Below are positions 21,662 through 28,643 of a stretch of DNA of 28,643 nucleotides, in pieces. A program made the position numbers and the translations under genes. This DNA is from Chitinophaga sp. CB10. GTDB taxonomy: Bacteria; Bacteroidota; Bacteroidia; Chitinophagales; Chitinophagaceae. The stretch spans positions 1 to 28,643 of the forward strand of contig MLAV02000029.1 in assembly GCA_001870995.2 (NCBI GenBank), given 5' to 3'. The notes below the pieces were generated by a model. That model was given only the letters and a program-made list of their open reading frames with translations. It ran no database searches and was not told the origin of the DNA. How positions within the stretch are numbered: position 1 is the stretch's first letter; the number at the start of each line of letters is the position of its first letter.

Positions 21662-22393
21662 TTAATCCTTAATGTTCACACGCCGCGGCGCCTCTGATCC
21701 CGTCGCCCAATGCAGCGCTGACTGCAAATTAACATTTCTTATACTAAAATCCGCATCGGCATTATAGATACCCTCTGTGCCTGGTTGCAGGCTCACCGTG
21801 GTTCGTTGGTCCGTCAACGTTACCGTGCCCCTGGCCAGTATCGTACGCACATGCCCCCGGTCGTAACTGTTCACTGAAAATTCAGCCTCCGATGCATTGA
21901 TGTCCGTAACAGGCGTGTGCACCGTCAGCGTCGTGGAGTCGCCGGGCAACAGCCGGAAAAAAGCCTCCCCGTCCATAAATAACTGCTTGTTCCTGCCGGC
22001 ATTGATGAACTTAAACCTGACAATGGTTTTGCCGTTCAGCAGCACATAAGTGCCGTCGGCAAGAATCAGGGAATACATCCGCCCTTCCGGAACAGATAAG
22101 GTATTCCAGCTCGTAACCCCTATCCCCTTCGGGGAATAGGTAATGCCTTGCGGTGATGCGTAAATAGTCGCATCCTGTGATTGAAAGATTTTGTGCTGCC
22201 GGGCTGAAAGGTCCAGTACATCGCCGTTGGCCAGTGTTAATAATATCCTTTTCTCTGCCTCTTCCTTTACAACCGGAACAGGCACAATAGTTGGCTGCTG
22301 TACCCACCACCATATACCCCCTATTACGGCCAGTATGCAAACTAAAGTTATCCACACTGCCGGTGTTGCGGCTTGTTTAGGGTGTGGTTTCAT
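21662..22393 (-). CDS. Truncated FecR-like protein without a partner sigma factor
   Basis: The 243-residue protein resembles the periplasmic part of Bacteroidota FecR anti-sigma factors: LSVPEGRMYSLILADGTYVL, LFMDGEAFFRLLPGD and TVHTPVTDINASEAEFSVNS appear in the right order. A single membrane helix lies at about residues 13-31. The usual N-terminal cytosolic anti-sigma domain is missing, the C-terminal DUF4974 region is absent or cut to about 25 residues, and no ECF sigma factor or TonB-dependent receptor is nearby. It may be a remnant or a specialised short form. Confidence 0.7.
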   Translation of the reverse strand: MKPHPKQAATPAVWITLVCILAVIGGIWWWVQQPTIVPVPVVKEEAEKRILLTLANGDVLDLSARQHKIFQSQDATIYASPQGITYSPKGIGVTSWNTLSVPEGRMYSLILADGTYVLLNGKTIVRFKFINAGRNKQLFMDGEAFFRLLPGDSTTLTVHTPVTDINASEAEFSVNSYDRGHVRTILARGTVTLTDQRTTVSLQPGTEGIYNADADFSIRNVNLQSALHWATGSEAPRRVNIKD

Positions 22394-22577
22394 GTGTTTT
22401 AATTACAGGTTTGGTACCAGGCAAATTTTGCCTGCGGAAAAGTACAAATTGCCCCGAAACTGACCAACACCGGCGCCACTTACTTTGTTAGCATCCTGTT
22501 AAAACTGGTTTAAACTTTTACCGCTTTTAATTGTCTATCTTTATTCAAGTTCACTTTTTACCAAATCAGCCCGGCGG

Positions 22578-23621
22578 ATGAGTAAATATTTTCTGTCTGT
22601 ATTTCTGGTAACAGTGATAGTCGCGTTAGCATCCTGTGGGCGCCGTAAAAAGCCGGTAGCCAAAGAATCCGGTCCTGTTGTGGTAGATGTAATTGTTGCG
22701 ACCCCGCGCACTATCAGCAATATTGTCGAAGCCAACGGTACAGTGGTGGCTAACGAATTCGTAGAACTGCACCCCGAAACCAGCGGGCGTATTACCTACC
22801 TGAACGTCCCGGAAGGCGCACTCGTACAAAAAGGTACCGTCATCGCACGGATTAATGATGCCGATCTCGTAGCCCAGCAGGAAAAAGCAAAAGTCCAGCT
22901 GGACCTGGCCATAAAAACGGAAGAAAGGCTCAGGAAACTCCTGGCAATCAACGGCATCAACCAGGCGGATTACGACGCCGCCCTCAATCAGCTCCAAAGC
23001 CTCCGCTCCGATGTTGCCTACTACCAGGCCCTGATCGATAAAACAGTGGTAAAAGCACCGTTCACCGGCGTGGTCGGACTACGCCAGGTAAGTATAGGCG
23101 CGTACGTTAGCCCGGCCAATGTCATTGCATCTCTCCAAACCACCAATACCCTGAAAATAGATTTCACTATACCGGAACAGTACAATTACCTCGTAAAAAA
23201 AGGTAACAAAGTGCAGGTAGCCATGGATGCCACCTCCGGCAAACTGATCGGGGCGACCATCATCGCCGTGGAGCCCCAGGCCAACGCCGCTACCCGCAAC
23301 CTCGTGGTAAGGGTCATGCTGCCCAATGTTACCGCACACCCGGGCGGCTTCGCCAAAGTATATGTGGACGCCGGCTCCCACAACAAGGCCATCCTCGTAC
23401 CCACCAACGCACTGATCCCGGAAGATAAAAGCAACCAGGTGATCGTAGTCAAAAACGGCCGCGCCTCCTTCGTCAACGTGGAAACAGGCGTGCGCCAGGC
23501 ATCCAGCGTGGAAATTACCAGCGGCGTCAACAGCGGTGATACCGTCGTGGTAACCGGCGTGCTGTTCGCCCGCCCAAATGGTATCCTAAAAGTGAGGGAA
23601 ATTAAACAACCGGAGAACTGA
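22578..23621 (+). CDS. RND efflux periplasmic adaptor lipoprotein
   Basis: The 347-residue membrane fusion protein links the inner-membrane pump to the outer-membrane channel. A lipobox (VALASCG, lipidated Cys20) anchors it to the inner membrane. The barrel-sandwich/lipoyl halves surround a short hairpin: GRITYLNVPEGALVQKGTVI and TVVKAPFTGVVGLRQVSIGA. A beta barrel and membrane-proximal domain follow. Its stop overlaps the permease start as TGATG, so translation is coupled. It heads a three-gene efflux operon. A possible -7 sequence, TATCTTTA, lies near 22536, and no local regulator is seen. Confidence 0.93.
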   Translation: MSKYFLSVFLVTVIVALASCGRRKKPVAKESGPVVVDVIVATPRTISNIVEANGTVVANEFVELHPETSGRITYLNVPEGALVQKGTVIARINDADLVAQQEKAKVQLDLAIKTEERLRKLLAINGINQADYDAALNQLQSLRSDVAYYQALIDKTVVKAPFTGVVGLRQVSIGAYVSPANVIASLQTTNTLKIDFTIPEQYNYLVKKGNKVQVAMDATSGKLIGATIIAVEPQANAATRNLVVRVMLPNVTAHPGGFAKVYVDAGSHNKAILVPTNALIPEDKSNQVIVVKNGRASFVNVETGVRQASSVEITSGVNSGDTVVVTGVLFARPNGILKVREIKQPEN

Positions 23622-26600
23622 TGAATATCTCGGAGCTGTCGCTGAAAAGGCCGGTACTGGCCACTGTAATGAACCTTGCGCTCATCCTCTTCGGCGTGGT
23701 AGGGTTCACCTTCCTGGCTATACGGGATTACCCCGCCATCGATCCTCCCATCATCACCGTTACCACCTCCTACACCGGCGCCAACGCTGATATCATAGAA
23801 AGCCAGATCACTGAACCGCTGGAAAAACAAATCAACGGTATCCCCGGTATCCGCACCATCACCTCCTCCAGCTCTATCGGCAGCAGCGCCATTACGGTGG
23901 AATTCAACCTCGGGGTAGACCTCGAAGCCGCCGCCTCCGACGTGCGCGATAAAGTAGGACAAGCCCAACGCAACCTCCCGCAGGATATCGATGCCCCGCC
24001 CGTGGTGACGAAGGCGGATGCCAACGCCGATTTCATCCTCATCCTGGCCGTGCAAAGCCGTACGAAAGGCCTGATGGAGCTGAGCGATTACGCGGAAAAC
24101 GTGCTGCAGCAACAACTGCAAACCATCAATAACGTCAGCTCCATTAACATCCTCGGGCAAAAACGCTACGCCATGCGCCTCTGGCTCGATCCGGACAAAA
24201 TGAGCACCTATAACGTGGCATTTACGGATGTAAGCGCCGCCCTCAATAACGAAAATATCGATCTCCCCCCGGGAAAAATTTACGGAACCCAAACGGAGCT
24301 GACTATACGAACATTAGGCCGGCTTACGACAGAAAAGGAATTCAGGGACCTCATCATCCGGGAGGACAGCAGCGGCATCGTCCGCCTGTCGGATATCGCC
24401 AAAGTAGAACTGGGACCTGAAAAATATGAGCAAAGCTGGAAATACAACGGCGTAAACGCCGTAGGCCTGGCCATCACGCCCCAGCCAGGCGCCAACAACA
24501 TCGAAATTGCGGACGAATTCTATAAGCGCCTGGAAGCCATCGAAAAATCCAATAAATCGGACATCCAGTTTAAAGTCCTCATCGATAATACCAAAATTAT
24601 ACGCCAGTCGCTGGAAGAAGTAGAGGAAACACTCCTCATCGCCTTTGCCCTCGTAGTACTGGTGATCTTCTTCTTCTTCCGGAACTGGCTGATCGCCATC
24701 CGCCCATTGATAGATATTCCCATCTCCCTCATCGCCACCTTCTTTGTGATGTACGTTGCCGGCTTCAGTATCAATATCCTCACCCTGCTGGGGATCGTAC
24801 TGGCCACCGGCCTCGTGGTGGATGACGGTATCGTGGTTACGGAAAACATCTTCCGCAAGATGGAAGAAGGGATGCCCATCCGCCAGGCGGCGCTGGAAGG
24901 CAGTAAGGAAATATTCTTCGCGGTAATATCCACATCCATTACCCTGGCAGTGGTGTTTCTGCCGGTGATATTCCTGGAAGGCTTCGTGGGGCGGCTCTTC
25001 CGCGAGTTCGGAGTCGTGCTGGCTGCCGCTGTGCTGATATCTGCCTTCGTATCGCTCACCATTACGCCGGTACTCAACGTAGTACTCAACCGTAAGGATG
25101 CGCAGCACTCAAAATTCTACCTCAAAACAGAACCTTTCTTCCAGGGCATGGAGTCCGGCTATAAACGCCTGCTGGAAAGCTTTATGAAGGTGCGCTGGGT
25201 CGCCTGGGTGATAGTGGCCGTCTGCGGAGTGATCATATACCTGGTGATGAATGGCCTTAAAAGTGAAATCGCTCCGCTGGAAGACAGGAGCAGCATCCGC
25301 TTCCAGGTAACGGCGGCAGAAGGTACCGGCTTTGAAGCCATGCAATCCATCACCGACCAGATTTCCGATTACCTGTATGATTCCCTGCCGGAACGCGATT
25401 TCGTATTCGCCAGAACACCCGGTGGCGGCGGTGGCGGTGGGGGCGCCGTTAACCAGGCGCAGCCCCGCGTAGGACTCATCCCGCCGCAGGACAGGACCCG
25501 GTCCCAAAACGATATTGCCAACGACCTGCAGGATAAACTCTCCCGGTTTAACCAGGCCCGCATCTTTGCCGTGCAGGAGCAAACCATTGCCGTAGGTTCC
25601 GGCTCCAAATCCGCGCTGCCAGTACAGTTTGTGCTGCAAACCACGGATCTGAACAAGCTCCGGGAAATCATCCCTAAATTCCTGGAAGAAGCCAGGAATG
25701 ATAAAACCTTCGCCAATGTGGACGTTAACCTGAAGTTTACCAAGCCGGAAGTACAGCTCTCGCTGGACCGTACCAAGGCGCGGGACCTCGGCCTGTACGC
25801 TTCCGACGTAATCCGCGCGGCTCAGGCGGCATTCAGCGGCGGCCGCATGGCGTATTTCATCATGAACGGTTACCAGTACCAGGTAATAGGCCAGGTAGCC
25901 TGGAATAACCGCAACAAACCGAACGACATCAATAACCTCTACGTGCGCAACAACAGGGGCAGCCTGCTCCCCCTGGATGCGGTGGTGCATCTGCAGGAAG
26001 GTACCAACCCGGCCATCCTCTATCACTACAACCGGTATAAGTCGGCCACCATATCCGCCTCCCTGGCGCCCGGCCACACCGTGGGCGATGGTATCGCCGC
26101 CATGCAGGCCATCGGCAACCGCCTGCTGGACGAGTCCTTCCAAACCTCCCTTTCCGGCCCGTCCCGCGATTATGCGGAAAGTTCGTCCAACATCGTATTT
26201 GCGTTCGGGTTAGCCCTGCTGCTGATCTACCTGGTACTGGCGGCACAGTTCGAAAGCTTTATCGACCCGCTCACCATCATGCTCACGGTGCCCTTAGCGC
26301 TCGCAGGCGCATTACTGAGCCTGTGGGTATTCGGGCATACGCTCAACATATTCTCTGAAATCGGTATGATCATGCTCATAGGCCTGGTGACGAAGAATGG
26401 TATCCTTATCATCGAGTTTACCAACCAGAAGCGGGAGCAGGGCATGGCCAAAGTGGAAGCAGTGATAGAAGCGGCATCCCAGCGTTTACGCCCCATCCTG
26501 ATGACGAGCCTGGCCACCTCCCTGGGCGCATTGCCCATCGCGATGAGCCTGGGCGCCGCCTCTACCAGCCGCGTGCCGCTGGGTATTGTAGTAGTAGGCG

Positions 26601-26692
26601 GTATCCTGTTTTCCCTGATCCTTACATTATTGGTGATACCGGCGGTGTACACCTTTATTTCCGGTAAACACAAAGCGCATAGTCACGAATGA
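23621..26692 (+). CDS. RND multidrug efflux permease (AcrB/HAE1 family)
   Basis: The 1023-residue inner-membrane pump exports hydrophobic compounds using the proton gradient. The proton-relay residues are present: D401 and D402 in TM4 (GLVVDDGIVVTENI) and K925 in TM10 (GLVTKNGILIIEF). Twelve membrane segments are arranged as in AcrB, with two large periplasmic loops. An unusual run of eight glycines (601-608, RTP before it and AVNQ after) interrupts the second porter loop. The start overlaps the adaptor stop and the end overlaps the channel start by 4 bp. Substrates cannot be told from sequence. Confidence 0.95.
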   Translation: MNISELSLKRPVLATVMNLALILFGVVGFTFLAIRDYPAIDPPIITVTTSYTGANADIIESQITEPLEKQINGIPGIRTITSSSSIGSSAITVEFNLGVDLEAAASDVRDKVGQAQRNLPQDIDAPPVVTKADANADFILILAVQSRTKGLMELSDYAENVLQQQLQTINNVSSINILGQKRYAMRLWLDPDKMSTYNVAFTDVSAALNNENIDLPPGKIYGTQTELTIRTLGRLTTEKEFRDLIIREDSSGIVRLSDIAKVELGPEKYEQSWKYNGVNAVGLAITPQPGANNIEIADEFYKRLEAIEKSNKSDIQFKVLIDNTKIIRQSLEEVEETLLIAFALVVLVIFFFFRNWLIAIRPLIDIPISLIATFFVMYVAGFSINILTLLGIVLATGLVVDDGIVVTENIFRKMEEGMPIRQAALEGSKEIFFAVISTSITLAVVFLPVIFLEGFVGRLFREFGVVLAAAVLISAFVSLTITPVLNVVLNRKDAQHSKFYLKTEPFFQGMESGYKRLLESFMKVRWVAWVIVAVCGVIIYLVMNGLKSEIAPLEDRSSIRFQVTAAEGTGFEAMQSITDQISDYLYDSLPERDFVFARTPGGGGGGGGAVNQAQPRVGLIPPQDRTRSQNDIANDLQDKLSRFNQARIFAVQEQTIAVGSGSKSALPVQFVLQTTDLNKLREIIPKFLEEARNDKTFANVDVNLKFTKPEVQLSLDRTKARDLGLYASDVIRAAQAAFSGGRMAYFIMNGYQYQVIGQVAWNNRNKPNDINNLYVRNNRGSLLPLDAVVHLQEGTNPAILYHYNRYKSATISASLAPGHTVGDGIAAMQAIGNRLLDESFQTSLSGPSRDYAESSSNIVFAFGLALLLIYLVLAAQFESFIDPLTIMLTVPLALAGALLSLWVFGHTLNIFSEIGMIMLIGLVTKNGILIIEFTNQKREQGMAKVEAVIEAASQRLRPILMTSLATSLGALPIAMSLGAASTSRVPLGIVVVGGILFSLILTLLVIPAVYTFISGKHKAHSHE

Positions 26693-28050
26693 AAAAGAGT
26701 CTGATTTTATTGCTGATGACAGGCTGCTTTGCAATGGCAACAGCACAGCAGCCTTATAAGCTGCCTCCCTATAAGCAGCCTTTGTATATGAAGCCCCCTG
26801 TAAAGCAGGACCCGCTTACGTTACAGCAGGCGGTAAATATCGCGCTGAAAAACAGCCTGGAAATCCAGCTGGCGCAAAACGACGTGGAGGCTAACACCTT
26901 ACTCAATACCTACGGCTATGCAGGCGGTTTGCCATTGATCCAGGCCACCGCTACTGACAACGAACAAACCACCAACCTCACCCAGCGCCTCAATTCCGGG
27001 GAAGAAATCAAACGGACCGGCAACGTATCCAATGCCCTGCAAACAGGATTGGGAGCCAGCATCGTGCTGTTTAACGGTCGCCGCGTTGTGGCCACCAAAC
27101 GCCGGCTGGAACAATTGCAGCAGCTGTCAGGCGCCCAGCTGGATTCCATGATACAACGGGTAGTCGCCAATGTGGAATTAAAATATTATGATGTGGTGAG
27201 ACAGCAGAGCCTCGCTGCCACACTGCTGCAATCCATAGCGGTTTCACAACAAAAACTCGATATTGTAAAAGCCCGCAAAGAGGTAGGCATGGCCAATGAC
27301 GCGGACCTCTTCCAGGCCATGGTGGACATCAACACCCAGCAGCAGGCGCTGCAAACGCAGGACCTGGTGATCCAGCAGTCTAAAACCGACCTGCTGACGC
27401 TGCTTACCTTACGGCCGGATTCCGCCATCACCATCAAGGACACGGTGGTGGTAGACAAAGCTATCAGCCTCGACACCATACTGGACAGGTTGTATAAAGA
27501 GAACCCGCGCCTGCAGGCGGCAGACATACAGGTACGCATCAACGAACTCCGGGAAAGAGAAGCGGCAGCGCTCCGCTATCCCAGCGTAACGGCCAATGCC
27601 GGCTATAATTTCAACCGTACATCCGCCTCCGCAGGTAACGTTACGTTTAACCAGAACTATGGGCCTTATGTGGGGGCAGGGTTAACCATTCCCATATTCA
27701 ACGGCGGCATCTATAAGAAGCAACAGCAGGTAGCAGCCATCGATACGCGTAATGCAAAACTGCTGAAAGAAACATACCTGCGCGATTATACCGCGGCAAC
27801 CGTGAAGTCATGGCAGGCATTCAATAATAACCTCGAACAACTCGCCACGGCGCAAAGCACCTACGATCTTTCCGCCAAACTGGTACGCCTCACCGTTCAG
27901 CAGTTGCAGCTGGGCCAGGCAACGGTAATAGATGTGAAAACGGCGCAACAGAGTTTTGAAGCGGCAGGTTACCAGCTGACCAACCTGGCCTATGCCGCCA
28001 AGGTAGCAGAGATAGAGTTAAAGCTGCTGGCCAATATGCTGAGCTATTAA
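26689..28050 (+). CDS. TolC family outer-membrane efflux channel
   Basis: The 453-residue protein forms the outer-membrane exit duct of the RND system. A signal peptide (MKKSLILLLMTGCFAMATAQ) is followed by a proline- and tyrosine-rich linker with repeated YK-x-P units (residues 22-40). Two TolC repeats follow, each opening with a LTLQQAVNIALKNSLEI-type helix, rich in heptads. The ATG overlaps the permease stop (ATGA). It ends the operon, convergent with the TMEM220 gene with no spacer. Confidence 0.93.
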   Translation: MKKSLILLLMTGCFAMATAQQPYKLPPYKQPLYMKPPVKQDPLTLQQAVNIALKNSLEIQLAQNDVEANTLLNTYGYAGGLPLIQATATDNEQTTNLTQRLNSGEEIKRTGNVSNALQTGLGASIVLFNGRRVVATKRRLEQLQQLSGAQLDSMIQRVVANVELKYYDVVRQQSLAATLLQSIAVSQQKLDIVKARKEVGMANDADLFQAMVDINTQQQALQTQDLVIQQSKTDLLTLLTLRPDSAITIKDTVVVDKAISLDTILDRLYKENPRLQAADIQVRINELREREAAALRYPSVTANAGYNFNRTSASAGNVTFNQNYGPYVGAGLTIPIFNGGIYKKQQQVAAIDTRNAKLLKETYLRDYTAATVKSWQAFNNNLEQLATAQSTYDLSAKLVRLTVQQLQLGQATVIDVKTAQQSFEAAGYQLTNLAYAAKVAEIELKLLANMLSY

Positions 28051-28434
28051 CTAACGGTAACGGTTCATCTTTAGTTTCGCATAAAAGTAGTTCACCCCTA
28101 ATGCAATAATGCAGATAAACAACCCGAAGAACTCCCGCGTATCTTCAATCCATGGTTTCGTGGCTTTCATCGTCTGTGCAATGTTTTCCGCCTGGTGCTG
28201 CGTTACCCAGTCGGCCACGCCGTCTTTCGTAAAAAATAAATAAACGGCATATGCCAGGTAAATGCCGATGCCTATTAAATACAATTTGCTGTAAAACCTG
28301 TTGCGCGCTGCCATGGCGCAAAGCACGGCGGCATACAGGTAGATGGGCATCCATACATACGGATCAGGATCATTGTATTGCAGGCCTGCAAACACAACAA
28401 AGATCACGGCGAAAAAAATATTAAAAACTTTCAT
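28051..28434 (-). CDS. TMEM220 family membrane protein
   Basis: The 127-residue protein has about four membrane helices and the hallmark FAGLQYNDPDPYVWMPIYLYA of the TMEM220 family near the N-terminus. Family function is unknown. Its stop codon abuts that of the TolC-type gene. The remaining 209 bp to the window end are AT-rich and show no gene I can support. Confidence 0.88.
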   Translation of the reverse strand: MKVFNIFFAVIFVVFAGLQYNDPDPYVWMPIYLYAAVLCAMAARNRFYSKLYLIGIGIYLAYAVYLFFTKDGVADWVTQHQAENIAQTMKATKPWIEDTREFFGLFICIIALGVNYFYAKLKMNRYR

Positions 28435-28643
28435 GGACAGCGATAAGTATTGAAGTGTTAAACATACACAAAATGAAGATTGAAAGAGAATGGGTTAGAA
28501 AATATTTTAAAAAAATGTTAAAGCCATACTTGTTTGAGTTAAATTATATTTAACGTGTTGTGCTATTAAAGTGGCGACTTAAATGATAATGAAAAATATG
28601 TATATAATTATGAAATAAAAAATGTTGTGCAATCGTATTGGTT

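Noticed and set aside
23186..24292. Long open frame (368 codons) on the minus strand opposite the adaptor and permease genes
   Set aside because: It is antisense to two clear genes, is low in recognisable motifs and follows from GC-rich codon use on the other strand.
25109..26143. Long minus-strand open frame opposite the RND permease
   Set aside because: Same reason: a shadow of the permease coding sequence with no domain of its own.
1..28643. CRISPR arrays, rRNA genes, intact tRNA genes and insertion sequences
   Set aside because: No regularly spaced repeats, no rRNA-like stretch, no transposase frame and no complete tRNA were seen; only the 3' tRNA fragment at 10077-10100.

Overview
The window looks like a Bacteroidota chromosome, most likely a Chitinophaga-like member of the Chitinophagaceae. 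The reasons are TAnnTTTG-type -7 boxes in front of several genes, A-rich ribosome binding regions, and family content (FecR-like, TMEM220, YceI, DinB, HxlR and DUF4184 proteins) typical of that phylum. The assignment rests on gene content and promoter style, not on a marker gene.

The left third (1 to about 10100) is the right-hand part of an integrative mobilizable element. It is visibly more AT-rich than the DNA to its right. It ends at a 3' tRNA fragment (probably tRNA-Pro) at 10077-10100, which still has the tRNA's own terminator behind it. Inward from that end, all on the minus strand, lie a tyrosine recombinase, an unrecognised 300-residue protein, a 48-bp perfect palindrome, a nested palindrome, an excisionase-like helix-turn-helix protein, a RepA-like ATPase, a Toprim primase, a candidate oriT, a MobC-like accessory protein, a MobP-type relaxase and a coiled-coil membrane protein. 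No coupling protein or type IV secretion gene is visible, so the element is probably mobilized in trans. The far left holds plus-strand cargo: a siderophore-interacting flavoprotein, an accessory type I methionine aminopeptidase behind a palindromic operator-promoter, and a three-gene membrane operon (DUF6010, an unnamed four-helix protein, DUF3817) behind a perfect 26-bp operator. The regulators for both operators and the element's left end lie outside the window.

The remaining two thirds are ordinary chromosome. In order they are: a PAP2 phosphatase, a Nudix hydrolase and a Crp/Fnr regulator divergent from a ClC chloride channel, with two matching palindromes between the last two; an FMN reductase divergent from an HxlR regulator; a DUF4184 membrane protein; a cytosolic YceI protein and a RhlE-like DEAD-box helicase; an exported YceI protein with a MarR regulator and twin operators; two DinB proteins around an SDR oxidoreductase; a truncated orphan FecR-like protein; a complete, translationally coupled RND efflux operon (adaptor, permease, TolC-type channel); and a TMEM220 protein.

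The observations most worth following are the cis-acting architecture of the mobile element, its cargo operon of poorly characterised membrane proteins, and the regulator-operator pairs that can be read directly from palindromes overlapping -7 boxes.
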